Below, piece by piece: positions 27,778-37,533 of a DNA stretch of 64,000 nucleotides. The position numbers were made by a program, and so were the translations under genes. The notes below the pieces were generated by a model. That model was not told the DNA's origin. It saw nothing but the letters and a program-made list of their open reading frames with translations, and did not search any database. Numbering within the stretch: position 1 is the first letter of the stretch; the number at the start of each line of letters is the position of its first letter. Location of the stretch: assembly GCF_900626075.1 (NCBI RefSeq), contig NZ_UYZY01000003.1:124001-188000 (forward strand). The letters are read 5' to 3'. Source of the DNA: Clostridium transplantifaecale. GTDB taxonomy: Bacteria > Bacillota > Clostridia > Lachnospirales > Lachnospiraceae.

Positions 27778-28719
27778 ATGGATATTATCAATTGTGCAAA
27801 AAGGATTCTGACCGGATGCATGGATGTAAAACCGGAAGAAACGGTTCTTGTGGTGACGGACGACAACAAAATTGCCATTGGACAGGCATTTTATGAGGCG
27901 GCGAAGCAGCTGGGCTGTGAAGCGCTGCTGATGACGATGAAGGAGAGGGAGTTCTCGGGCCAGGAGCCTCCGAAACCGGTGGCTGATGCTATGCTGAATG
28001 CCGATGTGGTTCTCTGCCCGACGGCGAAATCCTTGACCCATACAAACGCAAAAATTGCGGCGGCAAAGAACGGAGCACGTATCGGGACCATGCCTAATAT
28101 TGCGGAAGAAATGCTCTACCAGGGAGCCATGACTGCCGATTATGCCCGCGTCGAGGAACTGACCGGACAAGTGACGGAGCTTCTGACGAGTGCAAAGACG
28201 GCCAGGATCGAAAAAGAGGGCTATGTCCTGACTATTGATTTGGAAGGCAGAAAAGGCGTGCCCAGCACAGGAGTCTACAGGACGAAGGGAGCCGCCGGCA
28301 ACCTGCCGTCGGGTGAGGCATATATCGCTCCGCTTGAGAACGGTTCCAACGGAGAGATGAAGATAGACGGCTCCATGGTGGGCCTCGGCAAACTGGAAGA
28401 TCCGCTCTTTGTGAAGGTGGAGAACGGAAAACTGAAAGAAATACGCGGTAAGAGAAGCGAGGAACTGTCCGTACTTCTGGCCAACGAAAACAACGCCACA
28501 CTCGGAGAACTGGGAATCGGCACAAATGAGAAAGCTATTCTCTGCGGTGTCATTCTGGAAGATGAAAAGGTGTACGGGACAGTCCATATCGCCTTCGGAA
28601 CCAACGTGTCCTTCGGTGGGACGGTGAAAGCGGACTGCCATATGGATGGAATTATCCTGAAACCGGATTTGTATCTGGATGACCGGCTGATTATTAAGGG
28701 CGGGGAGTTTCAGATTTAA
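27778..28719 (+). CDS. M29-like aminopeptidase
   Basis: 313-residue protein similar to the catalytic half of M29 (AmpS/PepS) aminopeptidases. Visible candidate metal ligands: GEAYIAPLE, ENNATLGELGIGTN, GTVHIAFGTN and CHMDGIILKPD near the C-terminus. Shorter than classical M29 enzymes (about 410), lacking part of the N-terminal half, like the NicX-type relatives. Last gene of the operon; expected role is hydrolysis of imported peptides. GGGAGG precedes ATG 27778. Confidence 0.8.
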   Translation: MDIINCAKRILTGCMDVKPEETVLVVTDDNKIAIGQAFYEAAKQLGCEALLMTMKEREFSGQEPPKPVADAMLNADVVLCPTAKSLTHTNAKIAAAKNGARIGTMPNIAEEMLYQGAMTADYARVEELTGQVTELLTSAKTARIEKEGYVLTIDLEGRKGVPSTGVYRTKGAAGNLPSGEAYIAPLENGSNGEMKIDGSMVGLGKLEDPLFVKVENGKLKEIRGKRSEELSVLLANENNATLGELGIGTNEKAILCGVILEDEKVYGTVHIAFGTNVSFGGTVKADCHMDGIILKPDLYLDDRLIIKGGEFQI

Positions 28720-28774
28720 TCCGGGAAAATTAAGGAGAAATGCGTTCCGGAAATTTACTTTGTCATCAATAATA

Positions 28775-28819
28775 AAATACCGGTTTCCATGGGAACTCCC
28801 TCGGAAGCCGGTATTTTTT
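28775..28819. terminator. Bidirectional terminator
   Basis: Stem AAATACCGGTTTCC / GGAAGCCGGTATTT flanked by A and T tracts, between the aminopeptidase gene and the convergent LysR gene. Confidence 0.8.
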
Positions 28820-28842
28820 GTATCTTTTTTCTATCCGTTTTT

Positions 28843-29718
28843 TCAAGGTTCCTGCGTCCAGTGATCCTTCATCCAGCGGCAGACGGCCTGTTTTACGGCC
28901 GTCTGCTTTTTCAGGATCATGTAACTTCTAAGCTCCGGAACATTCAGCTCAGGGACCGGAATTTCAATCAGTGTTCCTTTAGCTAGTTCTTCGGAAACAG
29001 CGCTTTCCGGCAGAAAGCTGAATCCCATACCTTCTTCCAGAAATGAGATCAGTTTATTTCCCACATCGATTTCCAACGGGTAGACGGAGTGTTTTGGAAA
29101 AACCTGATGAAACCAAGAGGATTCGGTCGCCTCAACAAAGTCGGAATAGAAGAGCGGAAGGTTTCTTAGTTCTTCATTTGATACACCCTTTTGATACACC
29201 CCGTTATTCTGTCCTGTCACCAAAAGAATCCGTTCCGTTTGAAAGGGCAGGCACTGATAGTCAGGATGTGGAAAACGGCGATAGGTGAAACAAAGGTCGA
29301 TAATATCATCATAGAGCATATTCAACAGGTTTCTGGAATGATCCAGTAAAACTTTGACCGATATATCCGGATACTTTTTAAGGTAAGGAACAAGGCAGCG
29401 CCCCAGGTGACAGTCATACAGCGTATGGACGGAACCGATACGCAGGGAATCGGAATAGACGCCAAGCATATTGACTCCGGACAGAGCGTAATCTTCTAGT
29501 GTGAGAATCTGCGTGGCATAGGTCAGAAAATACTCACCGGCTGGAGTAAGACGGACGTTTTTGCGCTCCCGGATGAAAAGAGGAGTTCCGATTTCACGTT
29601 CCAGTTCCCGGATCCGACTGCTGACCGTGGACTGAACGATCATATGCTGTTGGGCCGTCTGGGTAAAATTACCGAGATTTGCCAGAGTGACAAAGGTTTT
29701 CAAGTTTTCCAGGTCCAT
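28843..29718 (-). CDS. LysR-family transcriptional regulator
   Basis: 291-residue LysR regulator with N-terminal HTH (TFVTLANLGNFTQTAQQHM, STVSSRIRELE) and an effector domain. ATG at 29716-29718 follows AGAGGGAGA; the longer frame to 29781 adds an unlikely leader. Divergent from a PLP-enzyme/transporter/amidohydrolase operon that starts 122 bp away and is its likely target. Ligand unknown. Confidence 0.9.
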   Translation of the reverse strand: MDLENLKTFVTLANLGNFTQTAQQHMIVQSTVSSRIRELEREIGTPLFIRERKNVRLTPAGEYFLTYATQILTLEDYALSGVNMLGVYSDSLRIGSVHTLYDCHLGRCLVPYLKKYPDISVKVLLDHSRNLLNMLYDDIIDLCFTYRRFPHPDYQCLPFQTERILLVTGQNNGVYQKGVSNEELRNLPLFYSDFVEATESSWFHQVFPKHSVYPLEIDVGNKLISFLEEGMGFSFLPESAVSEELAKGTLIEIPVPELNVPELRSYMILKKQTAVKQAVCRWMKDHWTQEP

Positions 29719-29773
29719 ACTTTCTCCCTCTTTTATAATCGAAAAAAACGATAGTAACAACCATTTATTTGCG

Positions 29774-29803
29774 TTGTACAAATTATAACGGATGAAGTAT
29801 AGT
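29774..29803 (+). promoter_or_regulatory. Promoter of PLP-enzyme operon
   Basis: TTGTAC (29774-29779), 18-bp spacer, TATAGT (29798-29803), in the divergent region with the LysR gene. Confidence 0.5.
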
Positions 29804-29840
29804 TATGTCAAGAGATAAGAAAAAGAAAAGGAGAAGAGCC

Positions 29841-30989
29841 ATGAATACCAGAATAAGCAGGATGTACTGTATTCAATGTGGAGCTGTCCTGGAAACGGGG
29901 GATTATCCATATGGATGTCCGCATTGTCTGAAGGCGGGACATCCATCCAGCGTGTCTTTTCATTATGACGGAGAGTGGGAAGTGCGGGAAGAAGTTCGTG
30001 GAATGAAACGTTATGCCCGGATGCTTCCCTGTGATGATTTCCCGTCTCTTGGGGAGGGAAATACGCCCCTCATCTCAATCCCGCCGCTGGCAGATAAATA
30101 TGGGGTGAAGGAGCTATGGTTTAAGAATGAGTTTCAGAATCCGACCGGTTCCCATAAGGACAGAATGAATCCGTTTATCGTTACCAGGGCAAAGGAGACG
30201 GGGCATAAAGTCGTCGCCGCGGCTTCCAGTGGAAATGAGGGCGTATCATTGGCCTGCTATGCGGCCCTTGCCGGGATTGAATGTAAAATTGTGGGGACGG
30301 ATGCCATCAACCCTATCTGGAGAGCCGCGATTATTTCGGCGGGCGCCGAACTCATCATTATGCCTACGGCGTCCGGACGGTGGACGTTTCTCAGGGAAAA
30401 GATGGAGACGGCTGGCTGGCTCAGTGCAACGAACGTGATGGATCCGCCGGTGGGAAGCTGCTGCTTCGGTCTTCAGGGTTACAAGACGATATCCTATGAA
30501 CTTTATGAAGAAATGGAAATACTACCCGACTACATCATGGTGCCGGTGGCCAGGGGAGATCTGCTTTGGGGCATTTATGAGGGATTTGCAGAACTGAAGG
30601 CGGCAGGACGGATAGGAAAAATCCCGCATCTGATTGCAGTAGAACCATTTCCGAGGATTGAAACAATAAATGGAGTGGAAGAATGTCAAAAAAATTTTGA
30701 GGGGGAATATGAAAAAACACCTTCCATTGGAGGTACGACAGCGACCGTCCAGTCTGTGACGGCACTTAGGGAAAGCGGAGGATTTGCTGTAAGCGTCCCG
30801 CAGGACCTGGTTGAGCCATCTATAAAAGAGTTGGGAGGATACGGCCTGTATCTTGAATCTTCGTCGGCGCTCCCCATTGCCTGCTTAAGGAAGCTCAGGC
30901 AGGAAGGAATGATACCGGAGGGGGCCGGAGTGCTGGTGATTGCGACATCGCACGGATTTAAAAATCCGCCGGAAATGATGTTAACGTAA
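29841..30989 (+). CDS. Threonine-synthase-like PLP enzyme
   Basis: 382-residue fold-type II PLP enzyme. N-terminal CxxC...CxxC ribbon (residues 9-28) as in threonine synthase-like proteins, then GEGNTPL, PLP lysine in TGSHKDR, SSGNEGVSLA (phosphate/ligand loop) and GIEC. True threonine synthase would sit with hom and thrB. Here the partners are a YfcC transporter and an M20 amidohydrolase, so a lyase or thiolyase on a diamino acid or related substrate is equally possible. ATG 29841 follows AAAAGGAGAAG; an upstream ATG at 29805 gives a Lys/Arg run. Confidence 0.78.
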   Translation: MNTRISRMYCIQCGAVLETGDYPYGCPHCLKAGHPSSVSFHYDGEWEVREEVRGMKRYARMLPCDDFPSLGEGNTPLISIPPLADKYGVKELWFKNEFQNPTGSHKDRMNPFIVTRAKETGHKVVAAASSGNEGVSLACYAALAGIECKIVGTDAINPIWRAAIISAGAELIIMPTASGRWTFLREKMETAGWLSATNVMDPPVGSCCFGLQGYKTISYELYEEMEILPDYIMVPVARGDLLWGIYEGFAELKAAGRIGKIPHLIAVEPFPRIETINGVEECQKNFEGEYEKTPSIGGTTATVQSVTALRESGGFAVSVPQDLVEPSIKELGGYGLYLESSSALPIACLRKLRQEGMIPEGAGVLVIATSHGFKNPPEMMLT

Positions 30990-31036
30990 TATGGCAGTAA
31001 GAGGGATACTGTAAATACAGAGGAGGGGGAACCACT

Positions 31037-32437
31037 ATGAAACGGGAAAAAACAAAGACATTTGAATTGCCGGATACAATTGTAATCTTGATAGGAATGA
31101 TTGTGCTGGCCGCCATACTGACCTATTTTGTTCCATCCGGAACCTATGACAGGCTCGAAGATCCGGGCACACAGCGCATGGTAGTCAATCCGGAGTCTTT
31201 TCATTATATAGAACAGACGCCGGTCGGAGTCGGAGATATGCTACTGGCGGTGCCGGACGGAATTATTGCTTCGGCCAGTATTATCGTGCTGACCATACTC
31301 TCGGGAGCCGCCTTTCATATTATAAATAAAACGGGTGCCATTGATGCAGGACTTGGTACGGCCATGAAAAAATTGCAGGGCGGAAAAGTATATATCATGT
31401 TGTTCGGAATTATGGCAATGGGTGCCCTGCTGGGCCTCAGGGGCAGCGCGGAATCCCTTCTTCCGTTTATACCGATAGCGGTGACAGCGGCAATGGCAAT
31501 GGGGTTCGATTCAATCACAGGCGTCGCCCTTATGCTGGTGGGAGGGATTGGAGGATATTCGGTGTCCTTTATCGATAGTGCATTTATAATAGGACAGGGA
31601 ATTGCAGGCCTGCCGGCATTTTCCGGGATTCCCTTCAGGATGGCGGCTTTTGTGCTCTTGACACTCCCATGTGCCCTGTATATCTTCCTTTATTGTCGGA
31701 AGATACACAAAAATCCGTTATCCAGCTCCATGTATGAGGCGGATAAAAACCTGGAAATTGCAGTTGATACATCCCTGGCTCCGCCGTTAACCGGACGGAG
31801 AAAACTGGTTCTTTTTATTTTTCTGGGAAGTTTTGTAGTTCTTTTCTATGGAATATTCAAACTTGGTTTCAATGTAAGAAAAATATCAGCAATGTACTTT
31901 GCCCTTGCTGTTGTGGCAGGCGTTGCGGGCGGTTTTACCGCCAATGAATTTGCAGGGCATTTTGTGGATGGGGCAAAATCCATGATGTACGGCGTGCTTG
32001 CGGTAGGGTTGGCGAGAGTTATTTCTGAAGTGCTGACAAACGGCAATATTCTGGATACGATTACCCATTCGGCTGCAGACGTGGTGGGGAATTTGCCGGG
32101 CTGGGCCAGTGCCTCGGGCATGTTCATTGTACAGATGATCATCAATATTTTGATACCATCCGGTTCTGGTCAGGCTGCGGTTACGATGCCGATTATGGCC
32201 CCCCTGGCGGATCTGGTCGGGGTAACCAGACAGACTGCCGTGCTGGCTTTCCAGATGGGCGACAGTATTACAAACTTCATTTCCCCCACCGTCGGATATT
32301 TTATGGCAGCTATTGCAATCGGCAATATCCCCTGGCTTAAATGGGCAAAGTGGGTGTCTCCCCTTCTTATCATTTTAACGGTGGAATGCTGTTTGATTTT
32401 GTCCGTTGCCACAATGATTGGGTATGGGCCTTTTTAA
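31037..32437 (+). CDS. YfcC-family (ArcD/DcuC-like) transporter
   Basis: 466-residue membrane protein with about 12 helices, of the YfcC / C4-dicarboxylate and basic-amino-acid exchanger group. Visible: ILTYFVPSGTYDR after the first helix, GLRGSAESLLPFIPI, and IPSGSGQAAVTMPIMAPLAD followed by QMGDSITNFISPT, typical family signatures. Probably imports or exchanges the substrate for the PLP enzyme and amidohydrolase flanking it. ATG 31037 follows GAGGAGGGGG. Confidence 0.85.
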   Translation: MKREKTKTFELPDTIVILIGMIVLAAILTYFVPSGTYDRLEDPGTQRMVVNPESFHYIEQTPVGVGDMLLAVPDGIIASASIIVLTILSGAAFHIINKTGAIDAGLGTAMKKLQGGKVYIMLFGIMAMGALLGLRGSAESLLPFIPIAVTAAMAMGFDSITGVALMLVGGIGGYSVSFIDSAFIIGQGIAGLPAFSGIPFRMAAFVLLTLPCALYIFLYCRKIHKNPLSSSMYEADKNLEIAVDTSLAPPLTGRRKLVLFIFLGSFVVLFYGIFKLGFNVRKISAMYFALAVVAGVAGGFTANEFAGHFVDGAKSMMYGVLAVGLARVISEVLTNGNILDTITHSAADVVGNLPGWASASGMFIVQMIINILIPSGSGQAAVTMPIMAPLADLVGVTRQTAVLAFQMGDSITNFISPTVGYFMAAIAIGNIPWLKWAKWVSPLLIILTVECCLILSVATMIGYGPF

Positions 32438-32519
32438 ATGGGGAAAGTAAGCGCAGTAATAAGAAAATAATTTACAGATGGATGTGATCAGTAATCAGAG
32501 TCGGAGAAGGAGACTTAGG

Positions 32520-33689
32520 ATGGATATTACAAAGGCAGCAAAAGCATATCAGAATTATAACAGGGAACTCAGGAGGGAATTCCACCGTCACCCTGAAGTA
32601 AGCGGCAGTGAATTTGCTACGGCGGATCGGATTGAAAAGGAACTTAAGGAGCTTGGGATACCATGTGACCGCTGTTTGAAAAATGGGGTGGTCGGTATCA
32701 TAAAAGGAGAAGGCTCGGGAAGAACTCTGGCTCTGCGCGCCGATATTGACGCACTGGCGGTCAGCGAGGACACAGGACTTGCCTTTGCGTCCGAGAACGA
32801 AGGGGTTATGCATGCCTGTGGCCATGACGGGCACATTTCCAGCCTATTGACGGCATCTAGAATTCTGAAGGAGACGCCGGGATGGAGCGGAACGGTGAAA
32901 CTGCTGTTCCAGCCCAACGAGGAAAAAGCGCCCAGCGGAGCGCAGGCCTTTATCGATGCCGGGGTGATGGACGGAGTGGATGGAGTGATGGGCCTGCATC
33001 TGTGGAATGACATTGAGGTGGGGAAAATTTCGGTGGAGTCAGGAGTCCGGATGGCCACATCGGCTAGGGTGAAAATCCATGTGATAGGAAAAGGCGGTCA
33101 CGGAGCGATGCCCCAGTCCGGCGTAGATGCTGTCTTAGCAGCATCTGCCCTTGTGATGAACCTGCAGGGGATGATAACGCGGGAGTTTAATGCGTTGGAT
33201 CCGGTTATTCTGTCCGTCGGCCTCTTCCATGCAGGGACGGAATTTAATGTATTGGCTCAGGACGCCTGGCTGGAAGGGACCGTGAAATTTTTTAATGCGG
33301 AGCTGAGTCAGGCACTGGATGAAACGATTACCCGTGTGGCGGTGGAGACGGCAAAGACTTACCGGGCCGTCGCGGAAGTGGAGTTTATACCCGGCTCAGG
33401 CCATCCGATCGTGAACCATCCGATGATGTCGGCGGTTGCAGAGAAAAGTGTAACAAAACTTTTTGGTGAGCAGGCGCTGATCCGCTTTGAAAAAATAACG
33501 CCGAGTGATGATTTTTCCAGGCTGAGCAGCCTTGTTCCTGGGCTTTACGCCTTTATAGGCACAAAAAACACAGAGAAAAAAGAGTATTATCCACATCACC
33601 ACGCTAGATTTGATATTGATGAGGACGCGCTGACGTATGCTGCGGGGCTGTATGCGCAGTTTGCGCTGGATTATCTTGGAAAAGAATGA
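32520..33689 (+). CDS. M20-family amidohydrolase
   Basis: 389-residue M20D metallo-amidohydrolase (hippurate hydrolase / N-acyl-amino-acid deacylase type). Visible: FHRHPEVSGSE, metal motif HACGHDGH, QPNEEKAPSGA, GKGGHGAMP in the dimerisation domain and a C-terminal YYPHHHARFDIDE. Would release an amino acid from an N-acyl or amide conjugate. ATG 32520 follows GGAGAAGGAGA. Last gene of the LysR-linked operon. Confidence 0.88.
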   Translation: MDITKAAKAYQNYNRELRREFHRHPEVSGSEFATADRIEKELKELGIPCDRCLKNGVVGIIKGEGSGRTLALRADIDALAVSEDTGLAFASENEGVMHACGHDGHISSLLTASRILKETPGWSGTVKLLFQPNEEKAPSGAQAFIDAGVMDGVDGVMGLHLWNDIEVGKISVESGVRMATSARVKIHVIGKGGHGAMPQSGVDAVLAASALVMNLQGMITREFNALDPVILSVGLFHAGTEFNVLAQDAWLEGTVKFFNAELSQALDETITRVAVETAKTYRAVAEVEFIPGSGHPIVNHPMMSAVAEKSVTKLFGEQALIRFEKITPSDDFSRLSSLVPGLYAFIGTKNTEKKEYYPHHHARFDIDEDALTYAAGLYAQFALDYLGKE

Positions 33690-33723
33690 AACAGACAGAA
33701 AGGCGGACGTCGAGAAGGAAAGG

Positions 33724-33786
33724 AAAAGACAGGCAGTATTGCAGAGGATGCCCATACCGCATCCTCTGCAATACTGCCTGTCTTTT
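33724..33786 (+). terminator. Very strong terminator (27-bp perfect stem)
   Basis: 27-bp perfectly paired arms (33724-33750 and 33760-33786) around a 9-base loop. The 3' arm ends in a T-run, so it works for the + strand; the A-run on the 5' arm makes it symmetrical. Confidence 0.92.
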
Positions 33787-33926
33787 TCTCTGGAAGAAAC
33801 GTCCAGAAATCTTACAATTTCCTGAATATCGCGGAAATATATTGTATTTGAAGTAATCCTTTGCCATACTTCGTTTATTAGATTAGAAAACAAAAAATTT
33901 AAAAATAGAAAACGGGGAGCAAGATT

Positions 33927-35429
33927 ATGTGGCATAAAAGTAAAAAAGATGAGAATGAAAGCATGTACGATGAAATGTATGATGAAACCGCTTCTCAGGA
34001 AGAGGCGGAAACAGAATTAGAGGAGAATACGGAAACAGAATCAGAGGAGAACGCAGAAACAGACGTAAAGAAATCGTCTGATGAAAAAATCCAGCCGGAT
34101 TTCGCCGAGCAGAAAAATGAGGCGGTAGTCGAGCAGGAACTGGAAGAATATCTGAAGGAAGATCACAGCGGCGGCAAAAAGAAAAAGAAAAAATTCGGCC
34201 ATTGGAGCAAAAAGAAAAAGCTGATTGTGGGCGGATGCGCCGTACTTCTGGTGTTCGTTGGAGGCCGCATTGTCCTGGGCGGCAATAAGCAGGTGGTTCC
34301 CGTTGTAGCGGCGATGCCTCTGGCAAAGGGCGATGTGATTGAAATGCTGAGCCTCAGCGGTCCTGTTTCCGGGACGGAGAGCGCGGATGTGGTTTCCAAT
34401 CTCCATGCGGAAGTGCTACAGATTATGGTCCGGGAGGGCGACCGTGTGGAAAAGGGACAGACACTGGCTGTCATCGACAGCAGCGACGCCCGTAAAGCAG
34501 TCGATATCGCACAGAATTCCTATGACCTTGCCGTCAGCGAATACAATGAAAATATCAGGGATACGCAGCACAAATACGAAAAAGCGGTTCAGGATTACAA
34601 TACGGCAAAGCTGAATTACGACAGAAATAAGGTTCTGTTTGACGCAGGCGATATCTCCTCGGCTGATCTGGAGGCGGCCAGCAACGCGCTTAAGGATGCC
34701 GCCAGGGAGAAAGACTCCTATACTGTGGAAAAAGGAAAGGCCCTTCCCGATAAATCCTATGAGTTAAAGGTCAAATCGGCACAGTTCGAGCTCGATCAGA
34801 AAAAGACGGATCTGGAAAATGCCGAAGTGAAAAGCCCGATCACGGGTACGGTAGTCCGCGTCAATTCCAAGGTGGGACAGTTCGCGGATAAACCGGAGGA
34901 TGAAAAACCGATGTTTATCGTAGAGAACCTGGATAATCTGGAGATGGAGATTGCCGTCAGCGAATACTCTATTTCCAAGGTAAAAGTGGGGCAGAAGGCG
35001 CAGATAGACGCCGATATTTTAAACGGCGTGAGCCAGGAGGGAGAGATCATCTCCATCTCGCCGACCGGTGAGGAAAAGGGCGGCGGCTCCTCGGAACGAG
35101 TGGTTCCCGCAACGATCCGGATTGAAGGCGGAGCATCGAACGGACTGATTGCCGGAATTACAGCTAAGGCATCCCTTGTCACGGGAGAGGCCAAGGGAGT
35201 GTTTACGGTTCCTCAGACGGCCATTGTGACCGCCGAGGACGGCAGCATCAATGTGGCTTCCGTCGACGCTTCTACGAACACAATACATATGATCCCGGTA
35301 ACAACGGGAGTGGAGAGTGATCTCGACGTCGAAATCATTCCTGTCGAGGAGGGCGCGCTTACGGAGGGGATGAAGATTGTCGTTTCTCCGGCAGGATTGA
35401 TGGAAGGAATGGCGGTGACGGCCCGATGA
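33927..35429 (+). CDS. MacA-type periplasmic/extracytoplasmic adaptor
   Basis: 500-residue membrane fusion protein. Residues 1-85 are an unusual acidic, Glu-rich cytoplasmic segment; then a Lys-rich patch, a single transmembrane helix (about 98-114), a barrel-sandwich lipoyl-like half (AEVLQIMVREGDRVEKGQ), a long coiled coil (about 185-290), the second lipoyl half (SPITGTVVRVNSKVGQ) and beta-barrel domains. It links an ABC exporter to outside substrates. Directly followed by MacB-type ATPase and permease genes. Confidence 0.87.
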   Translation: MWHKSKKDENESMYDEMYDETASQEEAETELEENTETESEENAETDVKKSSDEKIQPDFAEQKNEAVVEQELEEYLKEDHSGGKKKKKKFGHWSKKKKLIVGGCAVLLVFVGGRIVLGGNKQVVPVVAAMPLAKGDVIEMLSLSGPVSGTESADVVSNLHAEVLQIMVREGDRVEKGQTLAVIDSSDARKAVDIAQNSYDLAVSEYNENIRDTQHKYEKAVQDYNTAKLNYDRNKVLFDAGDISSADLEAASNALKDAAREKDSYTVEKGKALPDKSYELKVKSAQFELDQKKTDLENAEVKSPITGTVVRVNSKVGQFADKPEDEKPMFIVENLDNLEMEIAVSEYSISKVKVGQKAQIDADILNGVSQEGEIISISPTGEEKGGGSSERVVPATIRIEGGASNGLIAGITAKASLVTGEAKGVFTVPQTAIVTAEDGSINVASVDASTNTIHMIPVTTGVESDLDVEIIPVEEGALTEGMKIVVSPAGLMEGMAVTAR

Positions 35430-35504
35430 GAGCAGTTGGAATGAGAAAAGTTCCGGTGAGAACGGCACTCTCGGAGATGGAACAGAATGAGGGAGGCGCA
35501 GACT

Positions 35505-36305
35505 ATGTTTGACAGAGAAGAACTCCGGAGCAAAATCAGAAAAAGACTGGACCGGAAAGCGGAGCTGCCGGAAGTCGATACGGATGAGTTGATTAAAATT
35601 GTCAATCTCTGCAAGGTGTATGATACGGGCGCGGTCAAGGTAATCGGCCTTAAGAATATAAACCTGACCATCAAGAAAGGTGAATTTGTGGCAATCATGG
35701 GCCAGTCCGGTTCAGGAAAATCCACGTTGATGAACATTATTGGCTGTCTTGACAGACCGGTAATGGGACATTACTATCTGGACGGAATCGACATTGCCGC
35801 CCTGAACCAGGATCAGCTTTCCAGAATCAGGAACCAGAAGATAGGATTTGTATTCCAGTCCTTCAACCTGATATCCAGGACATCGGCGGAAAAGAATGTG
35901 GAACTTCCGATGACCTATGCGCATCTGCCGAAAAAACTCCGGCATGAACGCGCCGTGGAGCTGCTCGGCCGTGTGGGGCTCGGCGAGAGGACGGAGCACA
36001 TGCCCAACGAGATGTCGGGCGGACAGCGTCAGAGGGTGGCAATCGCCAGAGCGCTGGCTAATGAGCCGCCTCTGATATTAGCAGATGAGCCGACCGGAAA
36101 CCTGGATACGGCTTCGTCGGTTGAGATTATGGAACTCTTTTCCCAGCTTCACAAAGAGGGAGCCACGGTGGTTGTAGTCACCCATGAGGAAGATATAGCG
36201 GCGTTTACGGAGCGGATCATCCGGTTCCGTGACGGCGAAATCGTAAGCGATGTGAGAAACAAGAAGAAAGAGGATCCGGAGAGGGAGGTGGCGCCATGCT
36301 GTTAG
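35505..36305 (+). CDS. ABC exporter ATP-binding protein (MacB-like)
   Basis: 266-residue ABC ATPase. Walker A GQSGSGKST, Q-loop in GFVFQSFNLI, signature MSGGQRQRVAIARAL, Walker B LILADEPTG and the H-loop VVVVTHE are all present. ATG 35505 follows GAGGGAGG; ATG 35487 is possible. Overlaps the permease gene by 10 bp. Together with the adaptor it forms a MacAB-like tripartite-style exporter for peptides or drugs. Confidence 0.93.
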   Translation: MFDREELRSKIRKRLDRKAELPEVDTDELIKIVNLCKVYDTGAVKVIGLKNINLTIKKGEFVAIMGQSGSGKSTLMNIIGCLDRPVMGHYYLDGIDIAALNQDQLSRIRNQKIGFVFQSFNLISRTSAEKNVELPMTYAHLPKKLRHERAVELLGRVGLGERTEHMPNEMSGGQRQRVAIARALANEPPLILADEPTGNLDTASSVEIMELFSQLHKEGATVVVVTHEEDIAAFTERIIRFRDGEIVSDVRNKKKEDPEREVAPCC

Positions 36306-37516
36306 AAAATATGTTCATGGCTTTTTCAGCCCTCAGGGCCAACAAGATGAGGTCGTTTCTAACCATGCTGGGCATTATCATCGGCATCGGATCCGTTATC
36401 TCCATTGTATCCATCGGCGATACGATGAGGGGAATGTTCTCAAGTCTTTACCAGGATATCGGTATTACCCAGGCATATCTGGGAATCGGTTACTGGGTTG
36501 ATGATACAAGACAGAGCGATTACTTTACAATGGATGAATTAAGCCGCATCAAATCGGTCTTTGGCGATAAAATCAGCTACATAGACAGCGCCATGTCCAC
36601 CTCGGCCGACGCTATTGCCGGACGCAATAAGATTAAGTTTAACTTTGAGGGAATCGACTATAATTACAACGATGTGCAGCCCGTGGACATTCTGTACGGA
36701 AGATACTTAAATGAGGGCGATGTCAAGGCAAGAAGAAACAATGCGGTCCTGGAAGTGGGCAGCGCCAAAATGCTGTTCGGAACGGATAACGCCGTGGGCC
36801 GGACCTTCAGAACCCAGCTTTATGGAAATGTCCAGGAGTTTACGGTGGTGGGCGTCTATGAAAAGAAACAGAGCGCCTTCCAGAAACTGATGATGGGCAC
36901 TCCGAGTGATAAGGGAAGCGCATACATACCGTGGACTCTCTTAACCTGGCCCAATGATTATTTCTATTACTGCCACTTCTTTGCGGATACGACGATGAGT
37001 GAGGCAGAGCTGAATATCTTTTACGATGATCTTCTGACCTATGTGGCAAAGACAAAAGGGCGTGAGAAGTCAGAATTTTACATGGAGACGGCTATCAGCC
37101 AGATGGGGCAGGTAGACTCCATGATGGCGGGACTTTCCATGGCAGTGGGCGGCATTGCCGCTATTTCCCTGATTGTAGGCGGTATCGGAATCATGAACAT
37201 CATGCTGGTATCCGTGACGGAGAGAACCAGGGAAATCGGTATCCGTAAAGCGCTGGGAGCAAGAACCAGGGATGTCCTAATCCAATTCCTTACGGAATCT
37301 GCGATTCTCTCAGCCTGCGGTGGGCTGATTGGAATCCTTCTGGGCGGCGGGCTGGTCACCCTGGTCGGAGCCGTAATCGGCGTGCCGACCATTGTTAAGC
37401 CGGGCGTCATTCTGGTGGCCGTCACATTCTCGGCTGTTGTCGGAATCTTTTTCGGCCTCTACCCTGCGTCGAAAGCGGCGAAATCTGACCCTATTGATGC
37501 ACTGCGGTATGAATAA
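36296..37516 (+). CDS. ABC exporter permease (MacB-like FtsX domain)
   Basis: 406-residue permease with one N-terminal helix (MLGIIIGIGSVISIVSIG), a large extracytoplasmic MacB-PCD domain (about 55-265) and three C-terminal helices including IVGGIGIMNIMLVSVTERTREIGIRKALGA, here cited in part as GIRKALGART, the FtsX-family hallmark. Cotranslated with the ATPase by a 10-bp overlap. Followed 18 bp later by repeat S2. Confidence 0.92.
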   Translation: MLLENMFMAFSALRANKMRSFLTMLGIIIGIGSVISIVSIGDTMRGMFSSLYQDIGITQAYLGIGYWVDDTRQSDYFTMDELSRIKSVFGDKISYIDSAMSTSADAIAGRNKIKFNFEGIDYNYNDVQPVDILYGRYLNEGDVKARRNNAVLEVGSAKMLFGTDNAVGRTFRTQLYGNVQEFTVVGVYEKKQSAFQKLMMGTPSDKGSAYIPWTLLTWPNDYFYYCHFFADTTMSEAELNIFYDDLLTYVAKTKGREKSEFYMETAISQMGQVDSMMAGLSMAVGGIAAISLIVGGIGIMNIMLVSVTERTREIGIRKALGARTRDVLIQFLTESAILSACGGLIGILLGGGLVTLVGAVIGVPTIVKPGVILVAVTFSAVVGIFFGLYPASKAAKSDPIDALRYE

Positions 37517-37533
37517 AAGCAAATTTTCATTAT

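Noticed and set aside
29841-30989. Naming the PLP enzyme thrC
   Set aside because: Ribbon and lysine motifs fit threonine synthase, but there are no threonine-pathway neighbours and related lyases share these motifs, so no symbol was given.
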